Assembly (NCBI GenBank): GCA_963744305.1
Contig: CAVUTF010000032.1
Location: forward strand, 1 to 64,000
DNA length: 64,000 nucleotides
Direction of reading: 5' to 3'
Source: FEN-1219 sp963744305
GTDB taxonomy: Bacteria > Pseudomonadota > Gammaproteobacteria > Steroidobacterales > Rariloculaceae
Shown: one piece after another, positions 9,821 to 19,865 of the stretch
Layout: each line of letters starts with the position of its first letter
Numbering within the stretch: the stretch's first letter is position 1
The notes under the pieces: generated by a model
What the model saw: only the letters and a program-made list of their open reading frames with translations
Told to the model about the DNA's origin: nothing
The model's database searches: none
Position numbers and translations under genes: made by a program

Positions 9821-11236
9821 ATGCCGACCGGCTACTCCAACCTTGGCCTAACGGGCCTATCCATCGCGATACTGCGGGCGCTGGCTGCGCCCATCGTTTG
9901 CGTCGCCACGCTTATGAGCTTGGTTACCTTGTTCGGCGTGACCTACGAGGACGCGTATACAGGGCTCGCGATCGTCGCCGGGCTTCTCTACTACATCTTC
10001 ATGCGTTCGTTTGCTGAAGACGGCTGGCAAGCGTTCACGAGCCGGTGGCACATTGCAAGCCACGTCTGGTTCGCGTGGATCGCTGTGGCGTGCTTGCTAC
10101 TGCTGTTCGGATATGCCACCAAGCTATCCGCGGTGTATTCACGGCGCGCCCTTTTCGCGTGGTTCCTGTTGACGCCGCCGGCCTTGATTGCGGTGCTCGC
10201 TTTGCTGCAGGCGTGGTACCGCCACGCCATCGTGAAATCGGGGAAAGCGCGTTCGGCGGTGATCGCCGGCGTCAACAGCTTGAGTCGCCGCCTCGCCCAC
10301 AGCATTCGCCAACGACCGGAGCTCGGGCTCGAGCTGCACGGGTATTTCGACGATCGCTCGGAAATGCGGCTCGGAGAAGAGAGCGGCGAAACAGTGAACG
10401 GCGATTTGCTCGGCTCTCTGGCCGAGCTGCCGGACTACGTGCGACGAAACCGCATTGGTGCAATTTTCATCGCGCTGCCGCTGCGCCTCGCAAAACGCAC
10501 CGAGAGCGTGGTACGAGAGCTTCGCGATACGACGGCGTCGTTGTACTACATTCCCGACGTCTTCGTTTTCGACTTGATCCAGGCGCGGACCGATTCGCTC
10601 GACGGGCTACCGATCGTGACCTTGGCGGAGACACCGTTCCACGGTTGGCGCGGCGTGCTGAAGCGGTCCAGCGACATCATGCTCGCATCGTTGATGTTGT
10701 TGCTCGCGCTGCCGGTGATGTGCCTCATCGCGCTCGCCATCAAGCTCAACTCTCCGGGCAGCGTCATTTTCAAGCAGCAGCGCTACGGGCTCGACGGCGA
10801 GGAAATCACGGTTTACAAATTCCGAACGATGACCGTATCTGAGAACGGCGAGCGAGTGGTGCAGGTTTCTCGGGACGATCCGCGAGTTACGCGAGTCGGC
10901 CGTTTTCTGCGCCGCTACTCACTGGATGAGCTCCCGCAGCTCATCAACGTGCTCCAAGGACGCATGAGCGTCGTCGGACCGCGCCCGCATGCCGTCGCGC
11001 ACAACGAGCAGTATCGCAAGATCATCGGCGGCTACATGCTGCGCCACAAGGTAACGCCCGGCATCACGGGCTTGGCGCAAGTCAACGGCTGCCGCGGGGA
11101 AACCAGCAGACTCGAAGAGATGGAGAAGCGAATACACTACGACTTGGAGTATCTGCGGCATTGGTCTTTGGTTTTAGACCTCAGCATTCTGTTGCGCACG
11201 CTCGCGACCTTGCTAAAAGACAAGAAAGCCTATTAG
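9821..11236 (+). CDS. wcaJ: Undecaprenyl-phosphate sugar phosphotransferase (WcaJ-like)
   Basis: Intact 471-residue polyisoprenyl-phosphate hexose-1-phosphate transferase. Hydrophobic helices at about residues 12-35, 41-58, 75-97 and 108-130 are followed by a CoA-binding-like regulatory domain (about 145-260), one further hydrophobic helix at about 283-308 and the C-terminal bacterial sugar transferase domain. That domain carries KQQRYGLDGEEITVYKFRTM, DELPQLINVLQG, MSVVGPRPHAV and VTPGITGLAQVNG, all diagnostic. It attaches the first sugar phosphate (commonly glucose or galactose) to undecaprenyl phosphate at the inner membrane, starting a repeat unit. The window also has a WecA/WbpL-type initiator, so two lipid-linked glycans may be made. 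The symbol is by family resemblance. Confidence 0.88.
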   Translation: MPTGYSNLGLTGLSIAILRALAAPIVCVATLMSLVTLFGVTYEDAYTGLAIVAGLLYYIFMRSFAEDGWQAFTSRWHIASHVWFAWIAVACLLLLFGYATKLSAVYSRRALFAWFLLTPPALIAVLALLQAWYRHAIVKSGKARSAVIAGVNSLSRRLAHSIRQRPELGLELHGYFDDRSEMRLGEESGETVNGDLLGSLAELPDYVRRNRIGAIFIALPLRLAKRTESVVRELRDTTASLYYIPDVFVFDLIQARTDSLDGLPIVTLAETPFHGWRGVLKRSSDIMLASLMLLLALPVMCLIALAIKLNSPGSVIFKQQRYGLDGEEITVYKFRTMTVSENGERVVQVSRDDPRVTRVGRFLRRYSLDELPQLINVLQGRMSVVGPRPHAVAHNEQYRKIIGGYMLRHKVTPGITGLAQVNGCRGETSRLEEMEKRIHYDLEYLRHWSLVLDLSILLRTLATLLKDKKAY

Positions 11237-11424
11237 AGGCGTCGATGTTCACGACTCGACGCGTTCGATAACAACAAGACCAGCCTGCATCTGGTTCGTT
11301 GAAAATCGGCGCGGTCGAGCCGACACAGGGAGGGAATCCAGCATGCTTGGCCGCGCTGCCCAGGAATGGAGTGCGATCGAGAGGCGCTCGAGCTTTCGGC
11401 TGCGCGCGACGGCGCGCTCGGCTC

Positions 11425-14400
11425 ATGGTAGGGCACGCGACATTGCGCCGGACGTCCGCCGCAACCGCGGTCGCGGTACTTGGAACGCTTGCGCTGCTCC
11501 TCTCGGCATCTACCTTCGCGCAGACCAACTTCGCGTTAAACGACGCCTACTCGGTCGCCGAGGACACGCCTCTCGTCGTCCCGGCACCTGGAGTATTGGC
11601 GAATGATCAGGGCGCCGGCCTGACGGCCGAGCAGCCCAGTGATCCACCCAACGGCACGGTGGTCGCCTTCGGCACCAACGGCTCGTTCACGTATCAGCCG
11701 AACCCAAACTTCTCCGGTACGGATAGCTTCACTTATCGCGCTAGGGCCGGAAGTTTCACCGACACCGCTACGGTCACTATCACCGTCACCGCCGTCAACG
11801 ACGCCCCGACGGCGGTCCCCAACACCTATACCGTCGCGGAAGACGGCACGCTCACGAGCCAATGCGGCCAACGGAGTACGCGCCAACGATACTGATCCGG
11901 AGACCCCGACGGGCTCACTGACCATTCAGCTAGTGACCGGCGGCCGCACGACCAACGGCACGCTCGCGTTGAATGCGAATGGCTCGTTCACCTATACGCC
12001 GACGCCGAACTTTTCGGGCACGGACACGTTCTCCTACGCCGCGGTCGACAACGGCACGCCACCGCTCAAAGCGCTCCGGCCACCGTGACCATCACGGTGA
12101 CTGCGGTCAACGATCCGCCCGTCGCGACGGCCAATACTTACTCGACGAACGAAGATGCCCCGCTCACCGTCCCCGCGCCGGGCGTGCTGGCAAACGACAC
12201 CGATCCCGAGGGCAACGCGCTAACCGCGCAGCGCGTGACCAACGTCGCCGGCAATACCGGGACGCTCGCCTTGAATCCGAATGGCTCGTTCACCTATACG
12301 CCGAGTCCGGGATTCTTCGGAACAGCCAGCTTTACGTATCGTGCCGTCGACAACGGCACACCACCCGCGCAAAGCGCGCCCGCGACGGTGACGATCACCG
12401 TCGCTTCCGTCAACGATCCGCCGACGGCGACCAACGACACCTATACCGTAAACGAAGATGCCACGCTGACCGTCCACGCACCGGGCGTCCTCGGCAACGA
12501 TTCCGATCCCGACCCCGGCAACGCGATCACAGCCCAGGTCGTTACGACCACGCTCAACGGGACGCTGCAGTTGAACCCGAACGGCTCGTTCACGTATTCA
12601 CCGAAGCCGAATTTCTCGGGAACCGATAGCTTTACGTATAGGGCCGCTGGACAACGGCACGCCGCCACTCCAAAGCAACATCGCCACGGTCACGATCACG
12701 GTCGTCGCCGCCAATGACGCGCCCGTCGCGGCCCCGGACAGCTACAGCACGCAAGAGGACTCCCCACCGTTGATCGTGGCGGCACCGGGTGTGCTCGCGA
12801 ACGACAGGGACGAGGAAATGAGCCCTCTGACCGCGCGGCTCCTCACCGCCTCCGGCTACCGCGAGCGGCACCTTGACGCTGAATCCGAATGGCTCATTCA
12901 CGTTCACGCCAAGGGCCAACTTCTCGGGGACCGCCACGTTCACCTACGCTGCCGTCGATAACGGCACGCCACCCGCACAAAGCACTGCGGCCACCGTCAC
13001 GATCACGGTCGCTGGCCGTCAACGATCTTCCGGTCGCGGTGCCCGACACCTACAGCGCGACGGAAGACACGACGCTGAGCGTTCCGGCCACGACGGGCGT
13101 TCTAGCCAACGACACCGACATCGACAGCCCCAAGAGCGGATGGACGGCATCGCTCGTGAGCAACGTGACCAAGGGCACGCTTGCCTTGAGCGCGAACGGC
13201 TCGTTCAACTACACGCCGGGGCCCGAGTACTCCGGGCCGGACAGCTTCACGTATAGGGTCTCGGACGGCGCGTCGCCGCCGGGTCAAAGCCAGCCGGCGA
13301 CCGTCACGATCACGGTCGCGGCCGTGAACGATCCGCCAAAGCCGGTCAATCCCGGGCCGGGTCCTGCCATCCCGGACCAGACGGCCGCGGAAGCGCTGCC
13401 CTTTACGCTCAACCTGGCACCGTTCTTCATGGATCCGGAACAGGACCCCATCTCGTTCCCGACGGTCGCCAATCTGCCGAGTGGGTTGACGGCGACTCCA
13501 GCGGGGTTGATCTCCGGAACGCCGACCCTGCAGACGAGCGTCCGGGAGTGCGACAAGGGCATCGTCGACGTGACCGTCAGCGACGGCAAGGGCCAACTGC
13601 TCACGAAATTCTGCTTACGAGTCCTCAAGGCGGGCCGCACCGACCTCGCGCTCAGCGTCTCCGCCGCGCCCACTCCGGCCGTGATCAATCAGCCCGTCGT
13701 TTGGACGTTCCTGATCGAGAACAAGTCGCTGCAGCCAGTGGCCAACGTCTCGTTGAGCGCCGTGTTCTCTGGCGCAATTCCGTTCACGCTGCCTGCGTCG
13801 CCGGCCCAAGGCTGCATGGCGACGCCCCAAGGAAACCAGACGGCGTTGGGCTGCACGGGCGGGCCGGTGCCGGGCAATGGCAGCATCGCAATCGCGGTAA
13901 CGGGCAGCAGCGCGCTGCCGGGCGACGTCCTGACCACGGCGAGCATTGCCATCACGGATCCGACCCCGATCGACGAATCGCCGGCGAATAATTCGGCGAC
14001 CGCCGCCCTGAGCATCGCGGAACGTGTGGCGGCGGGCCCCGCGCAAAAGCTCGTCGCGCCCGATAGCCGCGCCGCCGCGGCCGGCGATGTGAACGGTGAC
14101 GGCTTCCTCGACCTCGCCCTCGTCAGCAGCGCGGGGCAGAGCACGCAGATCTACCCGAACGTGGCCGATCCGGCCGACCCCGGCGGCCGCAAGCGAGCGT
14201 TTGCCCTGCAACCCGTGAGCCTCGGCGACCGAGGGCTCGGCGGCGGCGTCGCGATGGCGCGACTTCGACGGCGACGGCGCGCTGGATCTCGTCGTGGCCA
14301 ACCGCACCGGTGAGCCGAACAGAATCTTCCGGAATCCGCGCAATGGCAGCTTCGCGCTGTCGATTCTCCCCGATGCGTTGGGGGCCGCCACGGGCTCGAG

Positions 14401-15457
14401 CAACGCCGTCGCCGTCGGCGACTTGAACGGCGACTCACTGACCGACATCGTTTTTGCGAACAGCAGCCCGAATCCGGTGTTCATCAATCAGGGCGGCGGC
14501 ACATTCCTGCGAACGGCCACGCTCGGCAACGCGGACAGCCGCGACGTCGTCTTGGCGGATCTTTTCGGCGACGCACAGCCCGAGCTCGTGTTTGCCAATG
14601 CCGACGGCGACGCGGTCATCTACACCTTCAACGGCGCGACGCGCAGCTACGACACGACATCTCTGCCGACCGGGCCCACCACGTCGGTAGCCGCAGGCGA
14701 CTTCGACGCCGACGGCCGAACCGATCTCGTGTTCGGGCGGCAGAGCATCGGGAGCGGCACGCCTTCGAGCCGGGTATTCCGCAACACGCAAGTCGCGGCG
14801 GGCGCCCAGTTCGTGCCGGGTGCCGAGCTAGGCGGCGCGCCGACCAACGACCTGTTGGCGATCGACACCAACGCTGACGGCGCGCTCGATGTCGTCGCGA
14901 TCAGCGCGACCGGCGGACATCGTATTTTCGTCAACGGCGGCACCGGACAGTTCACGCTGCATCCGGAGCAGTTCGTGAGCGCGGGCGCCCTCTCGTCGTT
15001 GGCCGCCAAGCTCGGCGCCGACGACCGCATCGACGTCGCCGTGGCCGGAACCTCCGGCCTGGAGGTCTTCTACAACGATGGCCGCGGCAACCTCGGACGA
15101 GGCGATACCGGCAGTCCGGTCATTCAGCTTCAGGGACAGCCGTCGGTCCAAGTTGTGGTCGAAGAGCCGTACACCGACGCAGGAGCCACCGCAAGCGACG
15201 ACATCGATGGCGTGCTCACGAGCAAGATAACCGTGACGAACCCGGTCAATACTGCCATCCTCGGCACTTATACGGTTACCTACGCCGTCGTGGACAGCTC
15301 GGGCAATGCCGCGATACCCGTCACGCGCACCGTCACCGTCGCTGCTCGAACCGGCACAGGCGGCGGCGGGGGCGGCACTTTCGGCCTCACCCTGCTTGCG
15401 CTCGTTGCTACGCTCTGGCTCGTGCAAGCACTGCGGCAGAGGCGTTTTTCGGAGTAA
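11425..15457 (+). CDS. Giant repeat surface protein with GlyGly-CTERM-like tail (frameshifted)
   Basis: ATG at 11425 gives a Sec signal peptide (hydrophobic VAVLGTLALLLSASTFAQ). Next come six cadherin-like / VCBS-type repeats of about 100 residues, each with the pattern Y-x(3)-ED, APGVLANDxD, NGSFTYTP and FSGTDSFTY (11530-13320). A putative-Ig segment (13330-13620), a DUF11-like domain (13630-14010) and FG-GAP/VCBS beta-propeller units such as GDVNGDGFLDLAL and GDLNGDSLTDIVF (14060-15090) follow. A DUF5011/HYR-like domain comes next (15115-15345). The end is GTGGGGGG, a hydrophobic helix and RQRRFSE, which fits a GlyGly-CTERM sorting signal of the kind processed by rhombosortase. About 1,344 residues. 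Frame changes at roughly 11860, 12070, 12645, 12860, 13010 and 14260. Likely exported and surface-attached; binding partner unknown. Confidence 0.75.
11530..13320 (+). repeat. Six direct ~300-bp coding repeats (cadherin-like units)
   Basis: Six successive units begin near 11530, 11805, 12110, 12412, 12715 and 13020. Each encodes the same succession of motifs, and the DNA is partly conserved (for example AATGGCTCGTTCACCTATAC recurs at about 11980 and 12280). The spacing of about 300 bases gives whole-repeat in-frame steps, so unit gain or loss by recombination is possible, and short-read assembly errors are also likely here. Confidence 0.75.
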
Positions 15458-15460
15458 CCC

Positions 15461-16199
15461 ATGATCACCCTACGCAGCGCCAACTGGGTCTTTCTGCTCG
15501 CGTCCGCCGCTGCCCCCTCGTTTGCATCGGAGCTCAGCTACACGTTCATCGACTTCCAAGCGATTTCGAACACGGTGGAAGCGGCAGGAACGCAATCGCC
15601 GGTGCCGGCCCAAACGGTTGCGGTCTTGGCCGATGAGGGCGACGGAATCTCCATCGCTGGATCCGTCTTGATCGGCACGAGGTTCTTTGTAGCCGGCGAA
15701 TACCTAACCTCGATTGTCGATGTATCGGGAGTGATCACCAACCCGCTCGGCACGACGGCGGTGACGGACAATTTCGACCTGATTCAAACCCGCATTGCGT
15801 TCGGCTACCAGAAAGAGCTGAGCGAGAACTTCGATATCGTCTTCGAGCTTTCGTACGATTCGTCGGAGTACGATTTCGGCAGCTTCGCCGGCGAAAACTT
15901 CGACATGGGGCGCGACGGGCGCAGGCGCGAGCGTCGGGTTCCGCTGGAATCCGCGCAGGCCGTTCGAGCTTTACGGAGCCGCGCATGCCAATCCCGTCGG
16001 CAAAGGTGATTTGCAAACGCTCGAGTTCGATTCCGAGACGCGCGTGCAGCTGGGCGCGATGTGGTACTTCTTGGAGGATTTGGGCGTCGGCCTCGACTAC
16101 GAAGGCGGGAGCGTCGATACCGTATCGCTTTCGATGCGCTTCGGTTTCGGCGACTTGAGGCTGCGACGTTCTCGCACCGACATTTCACAGGACCGTTAG
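15461..16199 (+). CDS. Outer-membrane beta-barrel protein (one frameshift)
   Basis: ATG at 15461, three bases after the surface-protein stop. A signal peptide (WVFLLASAAAPSFASE) is followed by alternating hydrophobic/polar strands such as LSYTFIDFQA, IAGSVLIGTRFFVAGEYL, LIQTRIAFGYQKEL and FDIVFELSYDSSEY. The frame changes near 15920 and the protein continues to FDSETRVQLGAMWYF and VSLSMRFGFGDLRLRR, with several more strands. About 246 residues. This is the pattern of a small OmpA/OmpW-like porin-type barrel. Its position directly behind the GlyGly-tailed surface protein suggests a shared transcript and perhaps a role in anchoring or exporting that protein; this is inference. Confidence 0.65.
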
Positions 16200-17441
16200 A
16201 TGGAAAACTCAAAGGGCTCCGCGCTTCTCCTGCTGCCGGTGCTGACGTTGTGCGGCGTCGCGAAAAGCCACGGCGCTTGGGAGATCGTGCCCGAGCTGTC
16301 GATCATCGCGGAAACGGACGACAACCTGCGCCTACTACCGGATGAGGCTACCGGACCTCGGGAACTCGGGAGTCACACTGCTCGACGCCCAAGTCACGAT
16401 GTCGTCCACGGGAAATCGCGGCTACCTGATTTTCGAGCCGCGGATAAGCTCCCAATACTACTCGAGCTCCGAGGACGAAAACTTCGATACCACAGACGGC
16501 TTCATCCATTTTCGCGGCGCTCACCGGTGGGAGCAAAGCGAGCTCGGCTTCCGTGCGGACTATGACCAGCAAACCGTCAGAAACTCGGAGATTACCGAAG
16601 CGACGCCGACCGATCCTGACGTCGACGACCCGGTCGATCCGGACACGGGCCGCTTCTTGTTCGTCGACCAGGACCGCGAGCGCCTGCTGGTGACGCCGTA
16701 CGTGGACTTCCAGATTTCCGAGCGCAGCAGCATTCTGCTCGAAGCGGAGCTAATGAACGTCACCTACACCGAGGCGGCGCTGACCGGGTCGCGTCGACTT
16801 CACGAACCAACTATTTGCCGCCGGCATCGTCCGGCAAGTCGACGAGCGCACGGACGTCTCGGCGCGTCTGGTGACTCCGAGGTATGAGGCCGACTTCAAC
16901 GAGAACAAGACCGACACGGTAGGCGTAGAAGGCAGTTTCACACGGCCTCTCGCCCGCGGGTGGACAATTCGAGCTCACCACAGGCGTGAGCCGCAGCGAC
17001 TTTACGTTCCTCGAGCAGGGACAACGCGTCGACAATGCCGACACGAGCTTCACGTACGGCCTACGTTTCCGCCAAAGGACGGAGCGAAACACGATCAACA
17101 TCGACGTGCTCAAGGAAACGAATCCCAATGCAGCCGGGTTCCTTTACATGCGAGACGAGATCCGCGTGTACACGCGTCGCTCCATGACCGAGCGCTTGAG
17201 CGGGGGAATCGGCTTGCGCGCCTACAGCACGCGAACGCTGGACGACTTCGCGCAGGATGACCAGCGAGATTACACACGGCTGGAGCTCCAGTTGGAATGG
17301 GCGCTCGAGGAGCGCCTTTTCTTGGCGGGAGGCTATGCGTTCACGTCGCAGAAATTTCTAAGTGAAACCGAGAGCCCGGTCGATGCGAGCTCCAACGCGA
17401 TATTCCTGGGCCTCACCTATCGGGGACTCTCGCGGCAATAG
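16200..17441 (+). CDS. Outer-membrane beta-barrel, EPS-associated type (frameshifted)
   Basis: The ATG at 16200 follows the previous stop with no gap (TAGATG). The signal peptide (LLLLPVLTLCGVAKSHGAWE) leads to an ETDDNLRL stretch, a hallmark of the outer-membrane beta-barrel proteins seen in EPS and exosortase loci. Amphipathic strands follow, for example GYLIFEPRISSQYYSS, RLLVTPYVDFQISERSSILL, TSFTYGLRFRQRTERNTINI and SSNAIFLGLTYRGLSRQ. About 413 residues once frame changes near 16350, 16790 and 16960 are repaired. It could form the outer-membrane exit for the polysaccharide or a partner of the preceding barrel. It ends 36 bases from the convergent gene on the other strand, with no clear terminator hairpin between them. 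Confidence 0.7.
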
Positions 17442-17476
17442 CTCGCCCGACGGTTCCTTAGTCGAAAGGCAGCCCA

Positions 17477-18484
17477 TCAAACGGGTTCGGCGCCTTCCGC
17501 TGCCCCGTTCGTCAGCGACGTCATCCGCCAGCCGTCGACGCACGCGATCCAGCTGCCGTTCGCCGCGAGCTGTGCATCGATATGGTGCATTCCGCCGCTC
17601 GTCCAACCGTCGCCCGGACCCAAGACGGCTTCGGTCTGCAGCGGTTCCTCGAGGTAGCGTTCCGTGGAGAGCTCCACGATTCGCATAGCGTGGACTTCGG
17701 TGCCGTAGTGGGGATAGCCGCTTTGCGCGAATCGCACGAGGGATCCGTCCGACACCACGACGCGGCCCGCCGGCCGCGGGAATCCGGCCTCGTTAACGAT
17801 CGGATTGGCCGGGTGCGCGCGCCAGGGACCCGACAAGTCGTCCGCATAGTGCAACAGGAGCGTTGATCCCCCGTCCGGCCAAATGGCCGCCGCGAACATC
17901 CACCACTTCTGCTCGAACCGAAAGAGCGAGCTGTCCACGAAGGGCACGTCGTCGAGAAGCGTGCTAGCGACTTCCCAACGATGCGGGAATGACACCGCCC
18001 GATACATGAGCACCGAACGGCTTTGACGCGATTCCGGAATCATGTAGAACTCGCCGCGCCATTCGATGACGTAAGGATACGAAAGATGAAATGGCTCTCT
18101 CAGCACGACTCGGTCGTAGACCCATCGGAATCCGTCGTCGCTGGTAGCAACGGCAATCACACCTTTGCCGTCGATGGCCTCTACGACCTCGAAGAACATG
18201 TACCACCGACCGTCGGCGCGACAAAGGAAAGGATCGGCCACGAAACCGGCGGGCACGTCCGTGACGTCGTGGCGAGTCAGCACGGGATTGGCGAGGCCGG
18301 CCGGCGAAGCGAGGCGCGTCAACGTCGGCCCCGTATAGATGCCGATCGCGAATTCCTGCCGCAACGGCTTCTGCCACAGGCGAAAGAGACTCGGCGCAGT
18401 CCTCCACATGACCGATTTGGCAGCGGATCGCAAAGCCACCGCCGCCGGTGCTCGACGCCTCGGGTTTTCAGGGCGCGTAGCCAT
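17477..18484 (-). CDS. Beta-propeller glycan-acting protein (GH43/GINT1_N-like fold)
   Basis: 335 residues from ATG at 18484; a TTG at 18616 would add 44 arginine-rich residues and seems less likely. Motifs ADPFLCRADGRWYMFFEVV, KGVIAVATSDDGFRW, SYPYVIEWRGEFYMIPES and FVDSSLFRFEQKWWMFAAA form repeated beta-blades of a five-bladed propeller. This arrangement occurs in glycoside hydrolase family 43-like proteins and in the N-terminal domain of glucosamine inositolphosphorylceramide transferases. In polysaccharide loci such proteins usually act in sugar transfer or modification in the cytoplasm; no signal peptide is visible here. The catalytic residues could not be assigned. It is the last gene of the long minus-strand run and is intact. 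Confidence 0.65.
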   Translation of the reverse strand: MATRPENPRRRAPAAVALRSAAKSVMWRTAPSLFRLWQKPLRQEFAIGIYTGPTLTRLASPAGLANPVLTRHDVTDVPAGFVADPFLCRADGRWYMFFEVVEAIDGKGVIAVATSDDGFRWVYDRVVLREPFHLSYPYVIEWRGEFYMIPESRQSRSVLMYRAVSFPHRWEVASTLLDDVPFVDSSLFRFEQKWWMFAAAIWPDGGSTLLLHYADDLSGPWRAHPANPIVNEAGFPRPAGRVVVSDGSLVRFAQSGYPHYGTEVHAMRIVELSTERYLEEPLQTEAVLGPGDGWTSGGMHHIDAQLAANGSWIACVDGWRMTSLTNGAAEGAEPV

Positions 18485-18665
18485 GCGAAACTCCCGCGAG
18501 CTCGAGCTTAAGCGCAGTCCGCACCGGGCCCAGCCTGCCGCTGCCGTCGATCTCCATGACGTAATCCCACCCTCGTCCCTGTCACGCGCGGCGCTCAAGG
18601 AGGCGCCATGCTTCAAGATAGGCGCCGACCGCGATAGGCGCCACGGACTAGGTCACAAGTCCGTC

Positions 18666-19796
18666 TTATGCACCCTTTGGAATCCTTGAGTTGAAGCCGT
18701 TGCGGTATAGCGCTCCGACAGCCCGTTTCACGGTGCGTACAACCGGTAAAATTCGCCCCACTACCGTAGCTGGATTGAACGCTTGGACGCTCGTCATCCG
18801 GCGCTCTGCGCTCGCCCAGCGATCCTTGTACTGCTCTTCCCCGCAGAGGAAGTCGTATTCTGCTAGGCCTCGCTCGATGGCCCATTTTATTACGGTGCCC
18901 GTCAAGATCATCCCGGGCCGGATTGCGCCGTAACGCGGATCCCAACCACCTTGCATGCACCATACTTTGTTGGAGTAGACGTAGTCGTATCTCGCCGCGA
19001 TCGGCTCGCCGGCGACCTCGAGCACGACCAGCCACAGCCAGCCGCGCTCGAAGAACGCCTGCGCGAGATGCGTATGGAAGCGAACATAGGCTTCGCTGCG
19101 GAAGCTGGCGCTTTCTTCCGCGAAGCGTTGGCGGTGAAGACGCGCTAGCACCGCGATCGCTTCGGGAATCGCGATGTCCGTGCCGGCGTAACGTAGGTGC
19201 ACGTCGCCGAGCTGCTCGAGCTTCTTACAGCTGCTGCGATACTGGGAGCGAAAATTGCGACTCTTGGACGCGAGGAAGGCTTCCATGTCTCCCGGTAGAT
19301 CCGTGTAGGGAGCTAGATGCTCCGCCGAAAGCTCCACCTCTAAGCGTGCTTCCTCAAGAGCCTCCACGAGCCGATCCTTCCCGGGAGAATCGAGCACCCG
19401 CTCGAACAGCATCATGTCCCAAGCGCGCGCCAATGGCCCGAGCAAGTGCTGAACGAAACACTTCGCGAGCTCACCCTCGGCATCGCGCTCGGTAATGAAC
19501 GCGAATCGCTCGGCAAGCGTATCGCCGCCCTGACCGATCATCATCAGCACACGCGGACCCGCAGAGCCGAAACGCGGATGTCTTCCGATCATCAGCGGAG
19601 CTATGCCGACGAGCTGCTCCCCGCGCCATGCGAGCAGGACGTTCAACGCGCACTGGCCGCCGTACACTTCCCACCAACGGCTGATCCACTCCCACGTCAG
19701 AAAGACGCAATCCGTGCTGCTCGCCTGAAGAAGACGATTCCAGTCCCGTGCGAAGGGCTGCAGATCCGAGAATCGGTCCACCAGCTGGATTCGCAT
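18666..19796 (-). CDS. GNAT acyltransferase, CelD/BcsL (FemAB-like) family
   Basis: Intact 376-residue protein from ATG at 19796. TWEWISRWWEVYGG near residue 35 and a central Acetyltransf_6-type domain at about residues 170-320 (FRSQYRSSCKKLEQLGDVHL, WLVVLEVAGEPIAARYDYVY, MILTGTVIKWAIERGL, DFLCGEEQYKDRW) identify the double-GNAT family annotated as acetyltransferases involved in cellulose or EPS synthesis. It would acylate a sugar amine or hydroxyl, or add an amino acid, in the cytoplasm. It lies between wecB and the beta-propeller protein, with gaps of 69 and about 180 bases, in the same direction, so co-transcription is likely. Confidence 0.75.
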   Translation of the reverse strand: MRIQLVDRFSDLQPFARDWNRLLQASSTDCVFLTWEWISRWWEVYGGQCALNVLLAWRGEQLVGIAPLMIGRHPRFGSAGPRVLMMIGQGGDTLAERFAFITERDAEGELAKCFVQHLLGPLARAWDMMLFERVLDSPGKDRLVEALEEARLEVELSAEHLAPYTDLPGDMEAFLASKSRNFRSQYRSSCKKLEQLGDVHLRYAGTDIAIPEAIAVLARLHRQRFAEESASFRSEAYVRFHTHLAQAFFERGWLWLVVLEVAGEPIAARYDYVYSNKVWCMQGGWDPRYGAIRPGMILTGTVIKWAIERGLAEYDFLCGEEQYKDRWASAERRMTSVQAFNPATVVGRILPVVRTVKRAVGALYRNGFNSRIPKGA

Positions 19797-19865
19797 CGAT
19801 CGGTACTCCGTTACCCTGTGCGCGGATTGGAATTAGGTGTGCAGTGTATCGAAGTTTCGGGCCAA

